A stretch of DNA of 64,000 nt from Vibrio sp. ES.051 (GCF_002563795.1 NZ_PDJL01000006.1:248001-312000); one strand, 5' to 3'; counted from the first letter of the stretch, positions 54,955 to 64,000 are shown. The notes: generated by a model not told the origin, from the letters alone. A program made the numbers and translations.

Positions 54955-56214
54955 TCAATATGACACTTGGTTTTTGCCTTGTGATTTTGCTTGATATAGC
55001 TTTTTATCGGCACGTTGAATAAGGTTATCCATGCAATTACGTGCGGCCTCCTCATTCCTTTTTTCAGCGGCGTCATGATCATCGTCGTTATATGCCACAC
55101 CAATACTCACCGTCCGCTGTATTCGATTCTGTGAACAGTACCATTCACTCTCCTCACATCGCCGACGAATTTCTTTCGCCACGTCAATCACCTCAGTCGC
55201 GTTGAAATCCGGTAAAAAGATGACAAATTCTTCTCCTCCCCAGCGACCAACAATACCTCGCTCAGACACAATGTTTTCACATAGCTGACCAATACAACGG
55301 ATCACAGTATCGCCACTAACATGGCCATATTCATCATTCACACGCTTGAAATCGTCAATGTCCAAGAGTATGCACGCCAATGAGTCGGTATTGCGCCATT
55401 TATCTTGAAACCATTGATAAATGGCATTGCGGTTCCACAACCCAGTCAGCGAGTCATGATGCGCTTTATAATCGAGCTCTTTTTCTAACTCAACTTTATC
55501 AGTAACATCCTCGATGACCGCTTGAATTGCAGGCTCACCATCCCACTCAATAACATTGTCGTATACGCTGAAATAACGTTTTTTTCCATCAAAGCAAATA
55601 TTTTCAACCACAGAGTGTGCGCCTTCGACTCTCCCTGACATCAGCTCTTGATAGCGCTCTATCACTGTTGCTCTAGCACTCTGAGGGATAAAATCCAATA
55701 AGCTAACCTCATCTAATACATAATCGATGGAGGGCGCATGCATTAAATTGACCCATGCTTGGTTCACCATAATTGGCCTAAAATCTCGATGCACCGTAAT
55801 ACCCTGTCGCGAAGAGAGGATCAGTCGTTTATATTTTTTTTCGTTTTCAAGCATTTGTTCTTGAGCACGCTCAAGCATCGAAAGATCAATTAAGGTCACT
55901 TGAACGGCAGGCTTTCCTTCCCATTCGATCAAGTGGTCGATGGTAAACACGGTAAATGTACGTCCATAACGGTCAATATTGCGGAAGGTACGGCCTCGGG
56001 GAGTCACGAGCCCCTTAACTTGTTGATAATAATTATCGCGTGCGGCTTGATGATACGTGGGGTCAATTAAGTCAAGAAAAGAATCAATCCTCGACATTAA
56101 CGTGTCGGCAGAGTCATAACCAAAAATATGGGCATAATTGTCATCAACGTAAACCAATTCAAAGTCTTGGAGAACAAGCATCCCATAAGTTGAATTGATA
56201 TTCAGTGCTGGCAT
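54955..56214 (-). CDS. Diguanylate cyclase with two PAS domains
   Basis: The 419 residues form two PAS domains (about 5-115 and 128-240) and a C-terminal GGDEF domain (about 250-415). The catalytic motif is GGEEF in GRWGGEEFVIFLP, an active-type variant. The I-site position five residues before it reads SERG rather than RxxD, so product inhibition may be missing. It probably synthesises c-di-GMP in response to a PAS-sensed signal. No membrane segment is seen. Confidence 0.93.
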   Translation of the reverse strand: MPALNINSTYGMLVLQDFELVYVDDNYAHIFGYDSADTLMSRIDSFLDLIDPTYHQAARDNYYQQVKGLVTPRGRTFRNIDRYGRTFTVFTIDHLIEWEGKPAVQVTLIDLSMLERAQEQMLENEKKYKRLILSSRQGITVHRDFRPIMVNQAWVNLMHAPSIDYVLDEVSLLDFIPQSARATVIERYQELMSGRVEGAHSVVENICFDGKKRYFSVYDNVIEWDGEPAIQAVIEDVTDKVELEKELDYKAHHDSLTGLWNRNAIYQWFQDKWRNTDSLACILLDIDDFKRVNDEYGHVSGDTVIRCIGQLCENIVSERGIVGRWGGEEFVIFLPDFNATEVIDVAKEIRRRCEESEWYCSQNRIQRTVSIGVAYNDDDHDAAEKRNEEAARNCMDNLIQRADKKLYQAKSQGKNQVSY

Positions 56215-56290
56215 ACAGGCCCTCTAAACAAATCAGATAAGATCCGGAAGATTTCTTCCATAACAAAATAGTAAGTAAGCAGCCCATATA

Positions 56291-57904
56291 TCAATCAATA
56301 AAAGGCAGTTGCTGATTAATGCGCAACACTTGAACATTCGTCATTGATTTGGGTTTCAAAGGCGCTATCTCCCCTAATTCTTCCGATAAATTCAACGACT
56401 TTCTAAAGGGGAGCGTGTCCAACCTCTGTGTTAACTGATGCTTTAATTGAGCCAACGGCACCGGACGCCCGAGGTAGAATCCTTGAGCTTGTTCGCAATT
56501 CAACTCTTTTAAAATACGCAGCTGCTGCTCAGTTTCCACCCCCTCTGCCACAACATGAATACCAAAGCCGTTTGCGATATCAATAATGCCAGAAGTGATC
56601 GCTCTTGAACGGTAATCATTTTCTATGTGTTGAATGAAACTGCGATCGACCTAAATTTCATCCACATCTAGCTTATTAAATATTCCGAGTGATGTGTAAC
56701 CTACGCCAAAGTCATCAATAGAGAAGGAAACGCCATAATGTTTTAACTTTTTCACCAAAGCCGCACACAGTTTAATCTCTTTTAACATTGCCGTCTCAGT
56801 GATTTCAAGACACAGATAACGAGCAAAATCAAGATCTTGTTTAAGATAAGATTCTATTTGGCGGATATCTTCTGCACTGCTTAACTCGGTAGCCGAAATG
56901 TTCACTGACACGCTTTGAATCTCTTTCCCTAACAACTGAGATTCTTTGAGCTGTTTTGAGGCTTTGCTCAGTACAAGCGTGGTTAAATCACGACAAAAGT
57001 GGTTTTCTTCGGCCAGTGTTATAAATACCGCGGGTGACACGGCTCCATACTGGTGATGCTCCCACCGCGATAGCACTTCAACGCCCGTGATTCGTTTATC
57101 TTTCAAGTTATATTTCGGCTGAAACACGATTTGTATTTGCTCTTCTTCAATCGCTTTACGCAGTTCAGCAATCATTTCTTGTTTTTGTAGGTCTTGCTCG
57201 ATCAATCTTTGATCGTGATATCGAATGGTATTTTTGCTTTTCTTTGCCTCATTCAGCGCATGCCTTGCTGAAGACAGGAGCTGTTTACCTGTGCGACCGT
57301 CAGTCGGATACAGCGCCACACCAATCGAGCATGTGACACCACTGTCATATTCATGAGCGTGTTTGTTGAATTGCCGTTGAATACGTGCCAAATGCAGGCC
57401 TATTTGACAGTCATTGTGCATACGGATCAAGCAAGCAAAGCCATCCGTGTGGATACGAGAGGAGAAAAGCGGAAAGACCGTTGGAGACTCAATAGATTGC
57501 GCGACACCTTTTAAAAATTGATTGGTTTTCTCAAAGCCAAACTTATCTGCGACGGGTTTAAAGTTATCGATATCGAGAAGAAAAAGCACATAATGTTCTT
57601 TATCGTATGCGCTATTGAGCTTTTGCTCTAAATGACGAAAAAACACATCGGGACTACGTAATCCGGTTACATCGTCGATGTCGTTAGCACGCTCAAGCTC
57701 TTGATTGTTCTTTTTTACTAGCCTCCACAATAACAGCGACGTTATCACCACAAACAGTTGTCCCTTGAACGACTGCACCCAAGAAAACACTTGTAGGTTG
57801 TTCGATAATAACGCGACCGCTTGATCAGAAAATAAAACCCACAATGATGAAAATACAAAGTAGATAAAAACGAGTTTAGCGGAACAGTGCGGCGTTTTTT
57901 TCAT
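56291..57904 (-). pseudogene. Membrane GGDEF-EAL protein interrupted by one in-frame amber codon
   Basis: The frame reads through 537 codons apart from one TAG (56653-56651, codon 418). At the N-terminus a membrane segment pair (about 10-65) is followed by a degenerate GGDEF (HTDGF instead of GGDEF, about 150) and an EAL domain (EVLSRW, SVNISATELS, LEITET, SIDDFGVGYTSLG, then DVDEI-stop-VDRSFI and AEGVETEQQ). The stop replaces the lysine of DEIKVD, which is part of the phosphodiesterase active site. Start ATG 57904 (MKKTPHC). As read, the product is a non-functional fragment unless suppressed. Confidence 0.88.
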
Positions 57905-58152
57905 ATTGACCCAAAAATATCGTCCGTGCGCCATTACAGCATTAAGGCCATCGCATTAATGACTAATTTATCACTATATTCAATATCAGACCAACCATTT
58001 ATAATCTTAATGAGAGCACGCTTATTTTCATTTATAAAATATAATGCTTACCCACAGCAGCACAGGTTAACATTACCATGTCGTCTTTAAGCGTGGCTTC
58101 TCGCCTTCAATGCATCACCTCCTATGTAAGCGATTAATGAACCAGTGAAGCC

Positions 58153-58356
58153 TTAGTCAGCTTCACCAATTTCAATGTTCCATGGCATGAGAAGCGAGAT
58201 ATCATCGGTCAAAGTTCGTTTCGGCAACTCGGTGAATAGGTGTTAGAAGTAGTAGGGATTAATGTCATTGGCACGACATGTCATCACTAAACTATACAAG
58301 TTGACACTTGTTTTTTCTCCACCAACGGATGTCGAGAACATCCAGATGGTACGACC
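58153..58356 (-). pseudogene. IS66-family transposase (TnpC) C-terminal remnant
   Basis: Minus-strand reading gives WMFSTSVGG, YSLVMTCRANDINPYYF, a stop, then HLFTELPKRTLTDDISLLMP, WNIEIGEAD and a stop. This matches the C-terminal end of IS66 TnpC with one internal stop. No terminal repeats are seen. Confidence 0.8.
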
Positions 58357-58394
58357 TTATATACTAAGACTGTCTCGGTGTTGTCTAAGTTTGA

Positions 58395-58595
58395 CCAAAA
58401 GAAGAAGGCAGGTACTTCTTTATATTGCCAGTCAGTGAAGCTGCCTGGCATTATTTTAATTATGGCTTTTTAGCCTTTGACTACTTAGGCTCTTATATCA
58501 CCACCCTCATCGGGCGAGGATTTACGGCAAAATTGCTAAAAGTAAAAAGTCCACTGCATATCTACCTCCTAGATATGAATCAAGTCTTGATGTAA
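58395..58595 (+). pseudogene. C-terminal remnant of an unidentified protein
   Basis: An open frame of 66 codons without a start reads PKEEGRYFFILPVSEAAWHY, FNYGFLAFDYLGSYITTLIG and ends DMNQVLM. Its composition is protein-like with a possible membrane segment. I do not recognise the family. The frame upstream is closed by TGA at 58392, so the gene has lost its 5' part, probably at the IS66 remnant. Confidence 0.45.
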
Positions 58596-58662
58596 ACCTT
58601 CAAATCATACCAAGAAACCTAAGATCATTTGGCATATTCAAAACAATTATCACACTTTTTTT

Positions 58663-58740
58663 ATGGGAAAAACTCATTCCCTTGAAGGCCCATATCATCA
58701 ATAGGAAAATTGTCCCATAAAGACCAAAAAGTGGGAAAAG
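58663..58740. promoter_or_regulatory. Candidate operators of the RpiR-type regulator
   Basis: TGGGAAA occurs at 58664 and 58732, with inverted partners TTCCC at 58677 and TCCCA at 58713. Spacing is irregular. These lie directly before the regulator gene and could be autoregulatory sites; weak support. Confidence 0.35.
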
Positions 58741-59595
58741 ATGACCAAGCAAGATTTTATCGATAGCGTCAACGAGGTTGGTGCGCTGACGCCGAGCGAA
58801 AAGCTCATTGTTCGTTACTGCATCCAAAACTTCCCAATGCTGCCATTCGCTAAGATGGATGAGTTGTGTAAAAACATTGGCGTAGGTAAAGCCACTCTGG
58901 GACGCTTTCTCAATCGACTCGGTTTTACTGGCTTTATCCAGTTTAAAAAATTCGTCTCGCAAGATTTAGTGCAAGAGCTGAGCACGCCAATAGAACGCGT
59001 CTACAGCGCCGATTCCACGCACCCAAAACAAGGTTTCGTTAATCAGCACTTTGAAGAAGTGATGGGCAATATGGAAGAGACGTACAGCACGCTCTCCCTT
59101 CCTGATGTAGAACGTGCCGTCGACTATCTGCTTACCCCAAAAGGCAAACTTTACATTATGGGCAGCGCGTCTGCTGAAGCCTTGTCGAACTACTTTTATC
59201 TTCTCGCTCGATATCTGCGCAAAGATGTGGTGCTACTCAAAGCTGATGCTTCCACGTTACCTCACCAATTGGTTGATGTGGATGAAAACGACACGTTACT
59301 GGCGATCTCTTATCACCGCTTTTCCAACATTACCGTGCGTTGCGTACGTTGGTTCCATCAGCATGGCGGCAAAATCATTACTCTTACCGACCAACAAGTG
59401 AACCCGTTTGTCTCTTATTCAGACATCGAGTTTTGTGTCGCTAGCCACAGTGAAAGCATCTTTAACAACCGTACTTCGGGATTTTCTTTAATTGAATTAT
59501 TGATTAAGGGGATGTCGAGTAACGCAGAAAAAGACCAACGTTTTAGCAGAATAGAAAACACGTTTAAAGAATTCGAAATATTCAATAACAAGTAA
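58741..59595 (+). CDS. MurR/RpiR-family transcription regulator
   Basis: The 284-residue protein has an N-terminal HTH_6 domain (about 1-75, MPFAKMDELCKNIGVGKATL, GRFLNRLGF) and a C-terminal SIS sugar-phosphate-binding domain (about 120-255, GKLYIMGSASAEALSNYFYL). It is followed by dcuC, pepT and pepE on the same strand, 48 nt apart, so it probably regulates them. The SIS fold usually binds a phosphosugar; here the genes nearby suggest an amino-acid or peptide-related signal. Confidence 0.9.
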   Translation: MTKQDFIDSVNEVGALTPSEKLIVRYCIQNFPMLPFAKMDELCKNIGVGKATLGRFLNRLGFTGFIQFKKFVSQDLVQELSTPIERVYSADSTHPKQGFVNQHFEEVMGNMEETYSTLSLPDVERAVDYLLTPKGKLYIMGSASAEALSNYFYLLARYLRKDVVLLKADASTLPHQLVDVDENDTLLAISYHRFSNITVRCVRWFHQHGGKIITLTDQQVNPFVSYSDIEFCVASHSESIFNNRTSGFSLIELLIKGMSSNAEKDQRFSRIENTFKEFEIFNNK

Positions 59596-59643
59596 ACACG
59601 CCCCTCTTCTTCGGAAGAACGTCTAAACCCCAAGAGGTGTAAC

Positions 59644-61005
59644 ATGATTACCTACCTAGCCTTACCGATTATCTTTTTTGTCGGCTACTTTATTGTTAAA
59701 AAATACAATACCCAAGCAGTGCTGCTACTGGCCGGCTTACTTATGATTGCTTTAGGTGTTCTCAGTGGACACGAAGACTTTATGCCCAAAGGGGGCAAAC
59801 CAACGGGCGCGGTGATTGTCGACTTTTTTGAAGTGATTAAAGTGATCGCCTCTTCGACATTGGCGAAACTGGGCTTGATCATCATGGCTGTGGGTGGTTT
59901 CTCGAAATACATGAGTCACATCGGCGCGGCGAATGCGATGGTTCAGATTGCAACCAAACCGCTTTCGCACATCAAAAACCCATACCTTGTCTTGGCAATG
60001 GCGTACATCATTGGTCAGCTCATCAATATCTTTATCCCAAGTGCGACTGGCTTGGCACTACTCCTTTTGGTGGCGATGTACCCAGTGCTTGTCGGTGTTG
60101 GTTGTAACCCAGCAGCGGCCGCGGCCGTGGTTGCAACAACGGGCTGTTTGGACTTGGGGCCTGCCTCTTCGGCAGCGAACAAAGCAGCGGAAGTTTCTGG
60201 CATTGACGTTGCTACCTACTTTATCAGCTACCAAATGGTTGTGGCTGGCGCAGCAATGATCGTGATTGCAATTCTGCACTTTGTTTGTCAGCGTTACTTC
60301 GATAAAAAAGACGCAGAAAAAGGTGTAGAACACGAGTTCAATCTAGAAGAAAAAGAACAGCGTCAGGTACCAAAATGGTTCGCGATTCTACCTGTACTAC
60401 CACTTTTGCTTTTACTGACGTTCAGTAAATTTGCCATCACTAGCATTCGTATGGATGTGGTCACAGCGATGTTTATTTCCCTCTTCGTTGCAATGGTGTG
60501 TGACTACATTCTTGAGCGTGACGGCAAAGCAGTAGCAGCGTCTTTGAAAGTGTACCTTGATGGTATGGGCGGCGTGTTTGCTAGCGTAGTGAGCTTGATC
60601 ATTGCGGCGCAAGTGTTTGTGAGCGGTTTGAAATCTATTGGTTTCATTGGCCTATTACTTGACTCTGCTTCTAGCTTTGGCTTTGGTTACCTCGCGATGG
60701 TTCTGGTTCTTGTCGGCATCATTATGCTAGTAACCCTATTATCAGGCTCGGGTAATGCGTCTTTCTTCAGCTTCTCGAATCTAGCACCAGATGTGGCGAC
60801 TCAAGTGGGCGCACCGATTGCCGCCGTCGCGATGCCAATGCAGCTTGCTTCTGGTCTGATGCGCTCTGCTTCTCCGGTGGCAGGGGTGATCATTGCCTGT
60901 TCCGCGGTCGCAAATGTTTCTCCAATTGATTTGGCGAAACGTACTGTGATCCCAATGGCCGGTGGCCTAGCGACCGTGCTTGTCGTCTCTCAAATACTCA
61001 TTTAA
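59644..61005 (+). CDS. DcuC-family C4-dicarboxylate/peptide-module transporter
   Basis: A 453-residue membrane carrier with about 12 helices. DcuC-family motifs include GQLINIFIPSATGLALLLLV and LSGSGNASFFSFSNLAP, both with re-entrant Ser/Gly segments. DcuC in E. coli exports succinate under anaerobic conditions. The position upstream of two peptidase genes suggests it may import aspartate-containing peptides or export the resulting dicarboxylate. A GGTGT-type site is seen 5' of the ATG. Confidence 0.88.
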   Translation: MITYLALPIIFFVGYFIVKKYNTQAVLLLAGLLMIALGVLSGHEDFMPKGGKPTGAVIVDFFEVIKVIASSTLAKLGLIIMAVGGFSKYMSHIGAANAMVQIATKPLSHIKNPYLVLAMAYIIGQLINIFIPSATGLALLLLVAMYPVLVGVGCNPAAAAAVVATTGCLDLGPASSAANKAAEVSGIDVATYFISYQMVVAGAAMIVIAILHFVCQRYFDKKDAEKGVEHEFNLEEKEQRQVPKWFAILPVLPLLLLLTFSKFAITSIRMDVVTAMFISLFVAMVCDYILERDGKAVAASLKVYLDGMGGVFASVVSLIIAAQVFVSGLKSIGFIGLLLDSASSFGFGYLAMVLVLVGIIMLVTLLSGSGNASFFSFSNLAPDVATQVGAPIAAVAMPMQLASGLMRSASPVAGVIIACSAVANVSPIDLAKRTVIPMAGGLATVLVVSQILI

Positions 61006-61016
61006 TGGGAGGATGT

Positions 61017-62258
61017 ATGGATATTGTTGATCGCTTTATCAGCTATACCAAAATTAACACAACGACCAATCGTGCTAACGGAGCGGCAGGCATTATGCCT
61101 TCCTCTCCGGGGCAGATGGTGTTAGCGAAAAAATTGGCCGATGAACTCATTAGCCTTGGCATGCAAGATGTGCACGTGGCTGAAACCGCGATCGTCACTG
61201 CGACGCTACCAGCGAATATTGATACTGATGCGCCAGTGGTCTCGTTTTTCGCGCACCTTGACACCAGTGCCGAACAAAGCGCCGACACCAAGGCGCAAAT
61301 TAAGCGTCACGACAGCGATGCGATTTGTCTTAACCAAGAGCTTGGCATCTACCTCAGTGAAAAAGAGTTCCCAGAACTGGCGGATTACCGCGAGGAAGAG
61401 ATTCTAGTGACCGATGGCACTAGCCTATTGGGCGCAGACGACAAAGCCGCGATTGCCGCGATTATGGATGCGCTGCAACATTTTCACACACACCCAGGAG
61501 AGAAGCATGGCACGGTCAAAATCGCCTTTGTGCCAGACGAAGAGCAAGGCTTACGAGGGGCAAAAGCCTTCGACGTTGATGCATTCGGTGCAGATTTTGG
61601 CTTTACCCTAGATTGCTGCGGCATCGGGGAGTTTGTATGCGAAAACTGGAACGCGGGCAACGCGGTGGTGACCTTTACCGGACAATCGGCGCACCCAATG
61701 TCGGCCAAAGGCAAGCTGAAAAACTCACTTCTGATGGCACATAAGTTTATTGCCATGCTGCCACCGGGTGAAGCACCAGAATACACCGAAGGCCGAGAAG
61801 GTTACTACTGGGTGAAAGAGCTAAAAGGCAACAGTGCTAAGACCGTACTTAACCTCGATATTCGTGACTTCTCTTTTGAGGGCTACAAGCAGCGCATGGC
61901 GTTCTTGCAGCAGCTGGCTGACAGTTGTGATGCGCTGTGGGGCGGCGTTGAGATCGACTTAAGTGATCGCTACGAAAACGTGGCTAATAGCCTGCAAGGT
62001 AAGAATGCCTATGTGGTCGACATCGCCAAACAAGCGTATGCAAATAAACAAATCGAGATGAAACAAATACCGATGCGCGGCGGCTATGACGGTGCGGTGT
62101 TGTCTCAAAACGGACTGCCTTGTCCGAACTTGTTCACTGGTGCCCATAACTTCCACTCGATTTATGAGTACTTGCCGGTGAAATCACTACGCGCCGCGAG
62201 CGAAGTGGTACAAGAGGTCATTAGGATCACGAGTGAAAAATCAATTAATCGTAATTAG
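61017..62258 (+). CDS. pepT: Peptidase T (tripeptidase)
   Basis: The 413-residue M20B zinc aminotripeptidase. Zinc ligand motifs are FFAHLDTS, GADDKAA, PDEEQG and a C-terminal GAHNFHS. The start at 61017 has GGGAGG directly upstream; the upstream in-frame ATG at 61005 overlaps the dcuC stop and lacks a site. E. coli PepT removes N-terminal residues from tripeptides. Confidence 0.95.
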   Translation: MDIVDRFISYTKINTTTNRANGAAGIMPSSPGQMVLAKKLADELISLGMQDVHVAETAIVTATLPANIDTDAPVVSFFAHLDTSAEQSADTKAQIKRHDSDAICLNQELGIYLSEKEFPELADYREEEILVTDGTSLLGADDKAAIAAIMDALQHFHTHPGEKHGTVKIAFVPDEEQGLRGAKAFDVDAFGADFGFTLDCCGIGEFVCENWNAGNAVVTFTGQSAHPMSAKGKLKNSLLMAHKFIAMLPPGEAPEYTEGREGYYWVKELKGNSAKTVLNLDIRDFSFEGYKQRMAFLQQLADSCDALWGGVEIDLSDRYENVANSLQGKNAYVVDIAKQAYANKQIEMKQIPMRGGYDGAVLSQNGLPCPNLFTGAHNFHSIYEYLPVKSLRAASEVVQEVIRITSEKSINRN

Positions 62259-62270
62259 CGGAGAAACGCC

Positions 62271-63002
62271 ATGAATGTATTGTTATTTAGTAATGGTAAA
62301 GTGGCTGGTAATACCTCATTACTTGAGTTTGGTAGTGAGTGGGTTGAAGATGCCATCAAGCGCACTGGTACAAAAAAATTGCTGTTTATTCCGTTCGCGA
62401 TGATCCGCGGCGAATATGATGAGCGATTGGCGCAATTAAGTAGCGTAGTGGCTCCGTTTGGCGCAAGTATCACCGGAATCCACCACGCAGACGATCCGGT
62501 TGAGGCAGTCAAGGCCGCAGACGGATTTATTGTCAGTGGTGGGAACACTTGGGTATTAAACAAGATGTTGCACGACCAAGGACTGATTGGCCCGTTAAGA
62601 CAGGCGATCTTGAAGCAAGATAAGCTGTACATCGGTTGGAGTGCGGGTACAAACATCGCATGCCCGACCATTCGTACCACCAATGACATGCCGATTATCT
62701 CGGCTGCGATCTTGCCTTCACTCAACTTAGTGCCGTTCCAGATCAACCCGCACTATATTGAAGCCAATATTTCTGGGCACATGGGTGAAACTCGTGATGA
62801 GCGCATTGAAGAGTTTTTGATCCAGAACCCACATGAAATCGTGGTCGGCATTCCTGAAGGCACCATGCTCAAGATAGAAGGCGAACAGCTGAGCTACTAC
62901 ACCGCCACGGGCGCACCGCTTAAGTTGTTCCTGCATAAACAAGAAGCGCAATACTTTAACTCCGAGGACAACATCCAGGCGTTGATGCAGCAAGGTATTT
63001 AG
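62271..63002 (+). CDS. pepE: Peptidase E (alpha-aspartyl dipeptidase)
   Basis: The 243-residue S51 serine peptidase cleaves Asp-X dipeptides. The nucleophile is Ser124 in GWSAGTN and a candidate His161 is in QINPHYIEANI. It lies 12 nt after pepT, the last gene of the module. Together PepT and PepE would take a peptide to free aspartate. Confidence 0.94.
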   Translation: MNVLLFSNGKVAGNTSLLEFGSEWVEDAIKRTGTKKLLFIPFAMIRGEYDERLAQLSSVVAPFGASITGIHHADDPVEAVKAADGFIVSGGNTWVLNKMLHDQGLIGPLRQAILKQDKLYIGWSAGTNIACPTIRTTNDMPIISAAILPSLNLVPFQINPHYIEANISGHMGETRDERIEEFLIQNPHEIVVGIPEGTMLKIEGEQLSYYTATGAPLKLFLHKQEAQYFNSEDNIQALMQQGI

Positions 63003-63030
63003 AGTCTATTTCATTAGACTGACGTGCAAA

Positions 63031-63063
63031 AAAACGGTGATAAATAATTATCACCGTTTTTGG
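63031..63063 (+). terminator. Terminator of the regulator-dcuC-pepT-pepE unit
   Basis: AAAACGGTGATAA / TTATCACCGTTTT, a 13-bp perfect stem with a 4-nt loop and T-run, 28 nt after pepE. Confidence 0.92.
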
Positions 63064-63155
63064 TTTTTCTGCCGATATTGATAATCTTCTCAAACATTGG
63101 TCGAGAAAATTAACTTCATTCAAGCATCTCTCTTGTTCTTTTCCTGACTCGAGCT

Positions 63156-63344
63156 CTACCATCGACTCGCGTAATCGACAAGCATCGCTTCATAATTTTC
63201 AAGTGAGCTCATCACCACGAGCGCTTCACTTTTGCTAGTGATGATGATAGGCACATTATCATAAAGACTTTTTCCATCGTCATTTGGCAGCACCTGCTTT
63301 AAAGTTAACGGGGGCTGTACTAAATGAAAATTCGATGGCTTTTC
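63156..63344 (-). pseudogene. Truncated Phd/YefM-type antitoxin
   Basis: A minus-strand frame of about 62 codons without an ATG reads ...LTLKQVLPNDDGKSLYDNVP, IIITSKSEALVVMSSLENYE and AMLVDYASRW-stop. The IIxTSKSEALVVMSSLENYEAML pattern is that of Phd/YefM antitoxins. The N-terminus is lost behind an upstream stop at 63347-63345. No toxin gene is seen next to it. Confidence 0.55.
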
Positions 63345-63400
63345 TTATCAAATACTAGTACTAGCCTGTATCCGCCCCATGAATCCACGGGGCAACTTGT

Positions 63401-63738
63401 CAGTGCTTGAAGTTCCAAGGTAGGAGTGCGTCGATATCAGACTCTGCTTTTGCTAACTCTTTCAGACACTTGACCATGTAGTTGTAGAGGATAAGACCGT
63501 TGGCTTTCGCGATCTCGACGATGCTGTAAAGTATCGCGCTCGCATAGTCGACTGACTTTCGCTCATCACTATTGGCTGAACTTGAGTTTGCTCTTCTGGT
63601 TTATTGAGTTTTTAAACCAGTAATGAAATGTTTGATAGTTGATGTCATTGTCGAGGCAAAATTGTTTAAGCGTCAAATTGCTATTTTTGGCTGCTCAAAT
63701 ACCTGGGCCCAGTGATAACGTTTTTGTTCTTGATTCAT
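63401..63738 (-). pseudogene. Internally deleted IS66-family element remnant (tnpA-tnpC)
   Basis: From the ATG at 63738 (with AAGGAG upstream) the frame reads MNQEQKRYHWAQVFEQ, then after a frameshift SNLTLKQFCLDNDINYQTFH and, after another, a TnpC C-terminus: DYASAILYSIVEIAKANGLI, LYNYMVKCLKELAKAESDID, ALLPWNFKH-stop (63401). So the start of IS66 TnpA is joined to the end of TnpC, with tnpB and most of tnpC missing. Confidence 0.78.
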
Positions 63739-64000
63739 AATATCTCCTTTGAAAAAGATACTATGATAAAGCTAGGTTTCTATTGGTATGTGGGTTTTAT
63801 TCATCGCTTACCATCCTATTGTATATCTCAGTCCTTGTGATTGATGATAGTTAAGTCATTTTGACGGGTTTACCTACGTTACTAACCCCCGCATAAAAAA
63901 CCCTCAAACATGGTGTTTGAGGGTTTTGTTCATCATACAAGTCATTGAAAGTCTCATTATTATTAACTAACGTTTTTTATAAGACCTCTCCAATTTATTT
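63739..64000. other. Right end of window without a gene
   Basis: No convincing ORF. Contains a strong hairpin at 63897-63927. Confidence 0.7.
63897..63927. terminator. Strong hairpin terminator near right edge
   Basis: CCCTCAAACA-TGG-TGTTTGAGGG, 10-bp stem, extended by AAAA/TTTT pairs. It ends a gene that lies outside the window, or acts on both strands. Confidence 0.85.

Larger units (their letters stand above)
57935..58740. other. 806-nt accessory region with decayed genes
   Basis: This long space holds the IS66 remnant (58153-58356), a short decayed ORF end (58395-58595) and, from 58596, the regulator gene's upstream region with several TGGGAAA/TCCCA motifs. The part 57935-58150 shows nothing convincing. 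Confidence 0.75.

Overview
The window is chromosomal DNA from a gammaproteobacterium, almost certainly a Vibrio. The evidence is gene order and protein character: tamA/tamB beside msrA, a zrg-type zinc uptake operon, cobA-cysD-cysN-permease-cysC, cpdB, dbpA, ytfB/fklB, the complete S10-spc-alpha ribosomal clusters, then rpmE, priA, cytR, ftsN, hslVU, menA, rraA, zapB, glpX and tpiA. I cannot name the species from sequence alone.

Layout. Positions 1-7.0 kb hold cell-envelope and stress genes: tamB (cut by the left edge), tamA, msrA, ytfK and ytfJ. Positions 7.1-10.8 kb hold a zinc-import operon behind a perfect Zur-type palindrome. Positions 10.8-11.1 kb hold a 34-codon membrane-peptide ORF and three consecutive inverted repeats, each with a 10-nt spacer, ahead of a TIGR03899 gene. 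Positions 12.1-18.1 kb hold sulfate activation and sirohaem genes on the minus strand. Positions 18.3-25.2 kb hold cpdB, a Crp-like regulator, dbpA, elaA, ytfB, fklB and a DUF2780 protein. Positions 25.3-39.0 kb hold rpsJ through rplQ, all on the minus strand, with an S10-type leader upstream and a strong terminator between rpsQ and rplN. Positions 39.4-54.9 kb hold housekeeping genes, interrupted at 46.5-47.9 kb by a complete IS3-family (IS150-group) element that lies in the loop of a hairpin just after hslU.

The right end (54.9-64 kb) is accessory in character. It has a PAS-PAS-GGDEF cyclase, a GGDEF/EAL gene broken by one in-frame amber codon at the conserved lysine, remnants of IS66-family transposases on both sides of an RpiR regulator-DcuC transporter-pepT-pepE cluster, and a truncated Phd/YefM-like antitoxin. 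The four-gene cluster looks like a uptake-and-hydrolysis module for acidic or peptide substrates under its own regulator.

I found no tRNA, rRNA, CRISPR array, prophage or defence system. The best leads for something undescribed are the triple inverted repeat with its small membrane peptide, the peptidase-transporter module, and the small decayed genes around it.
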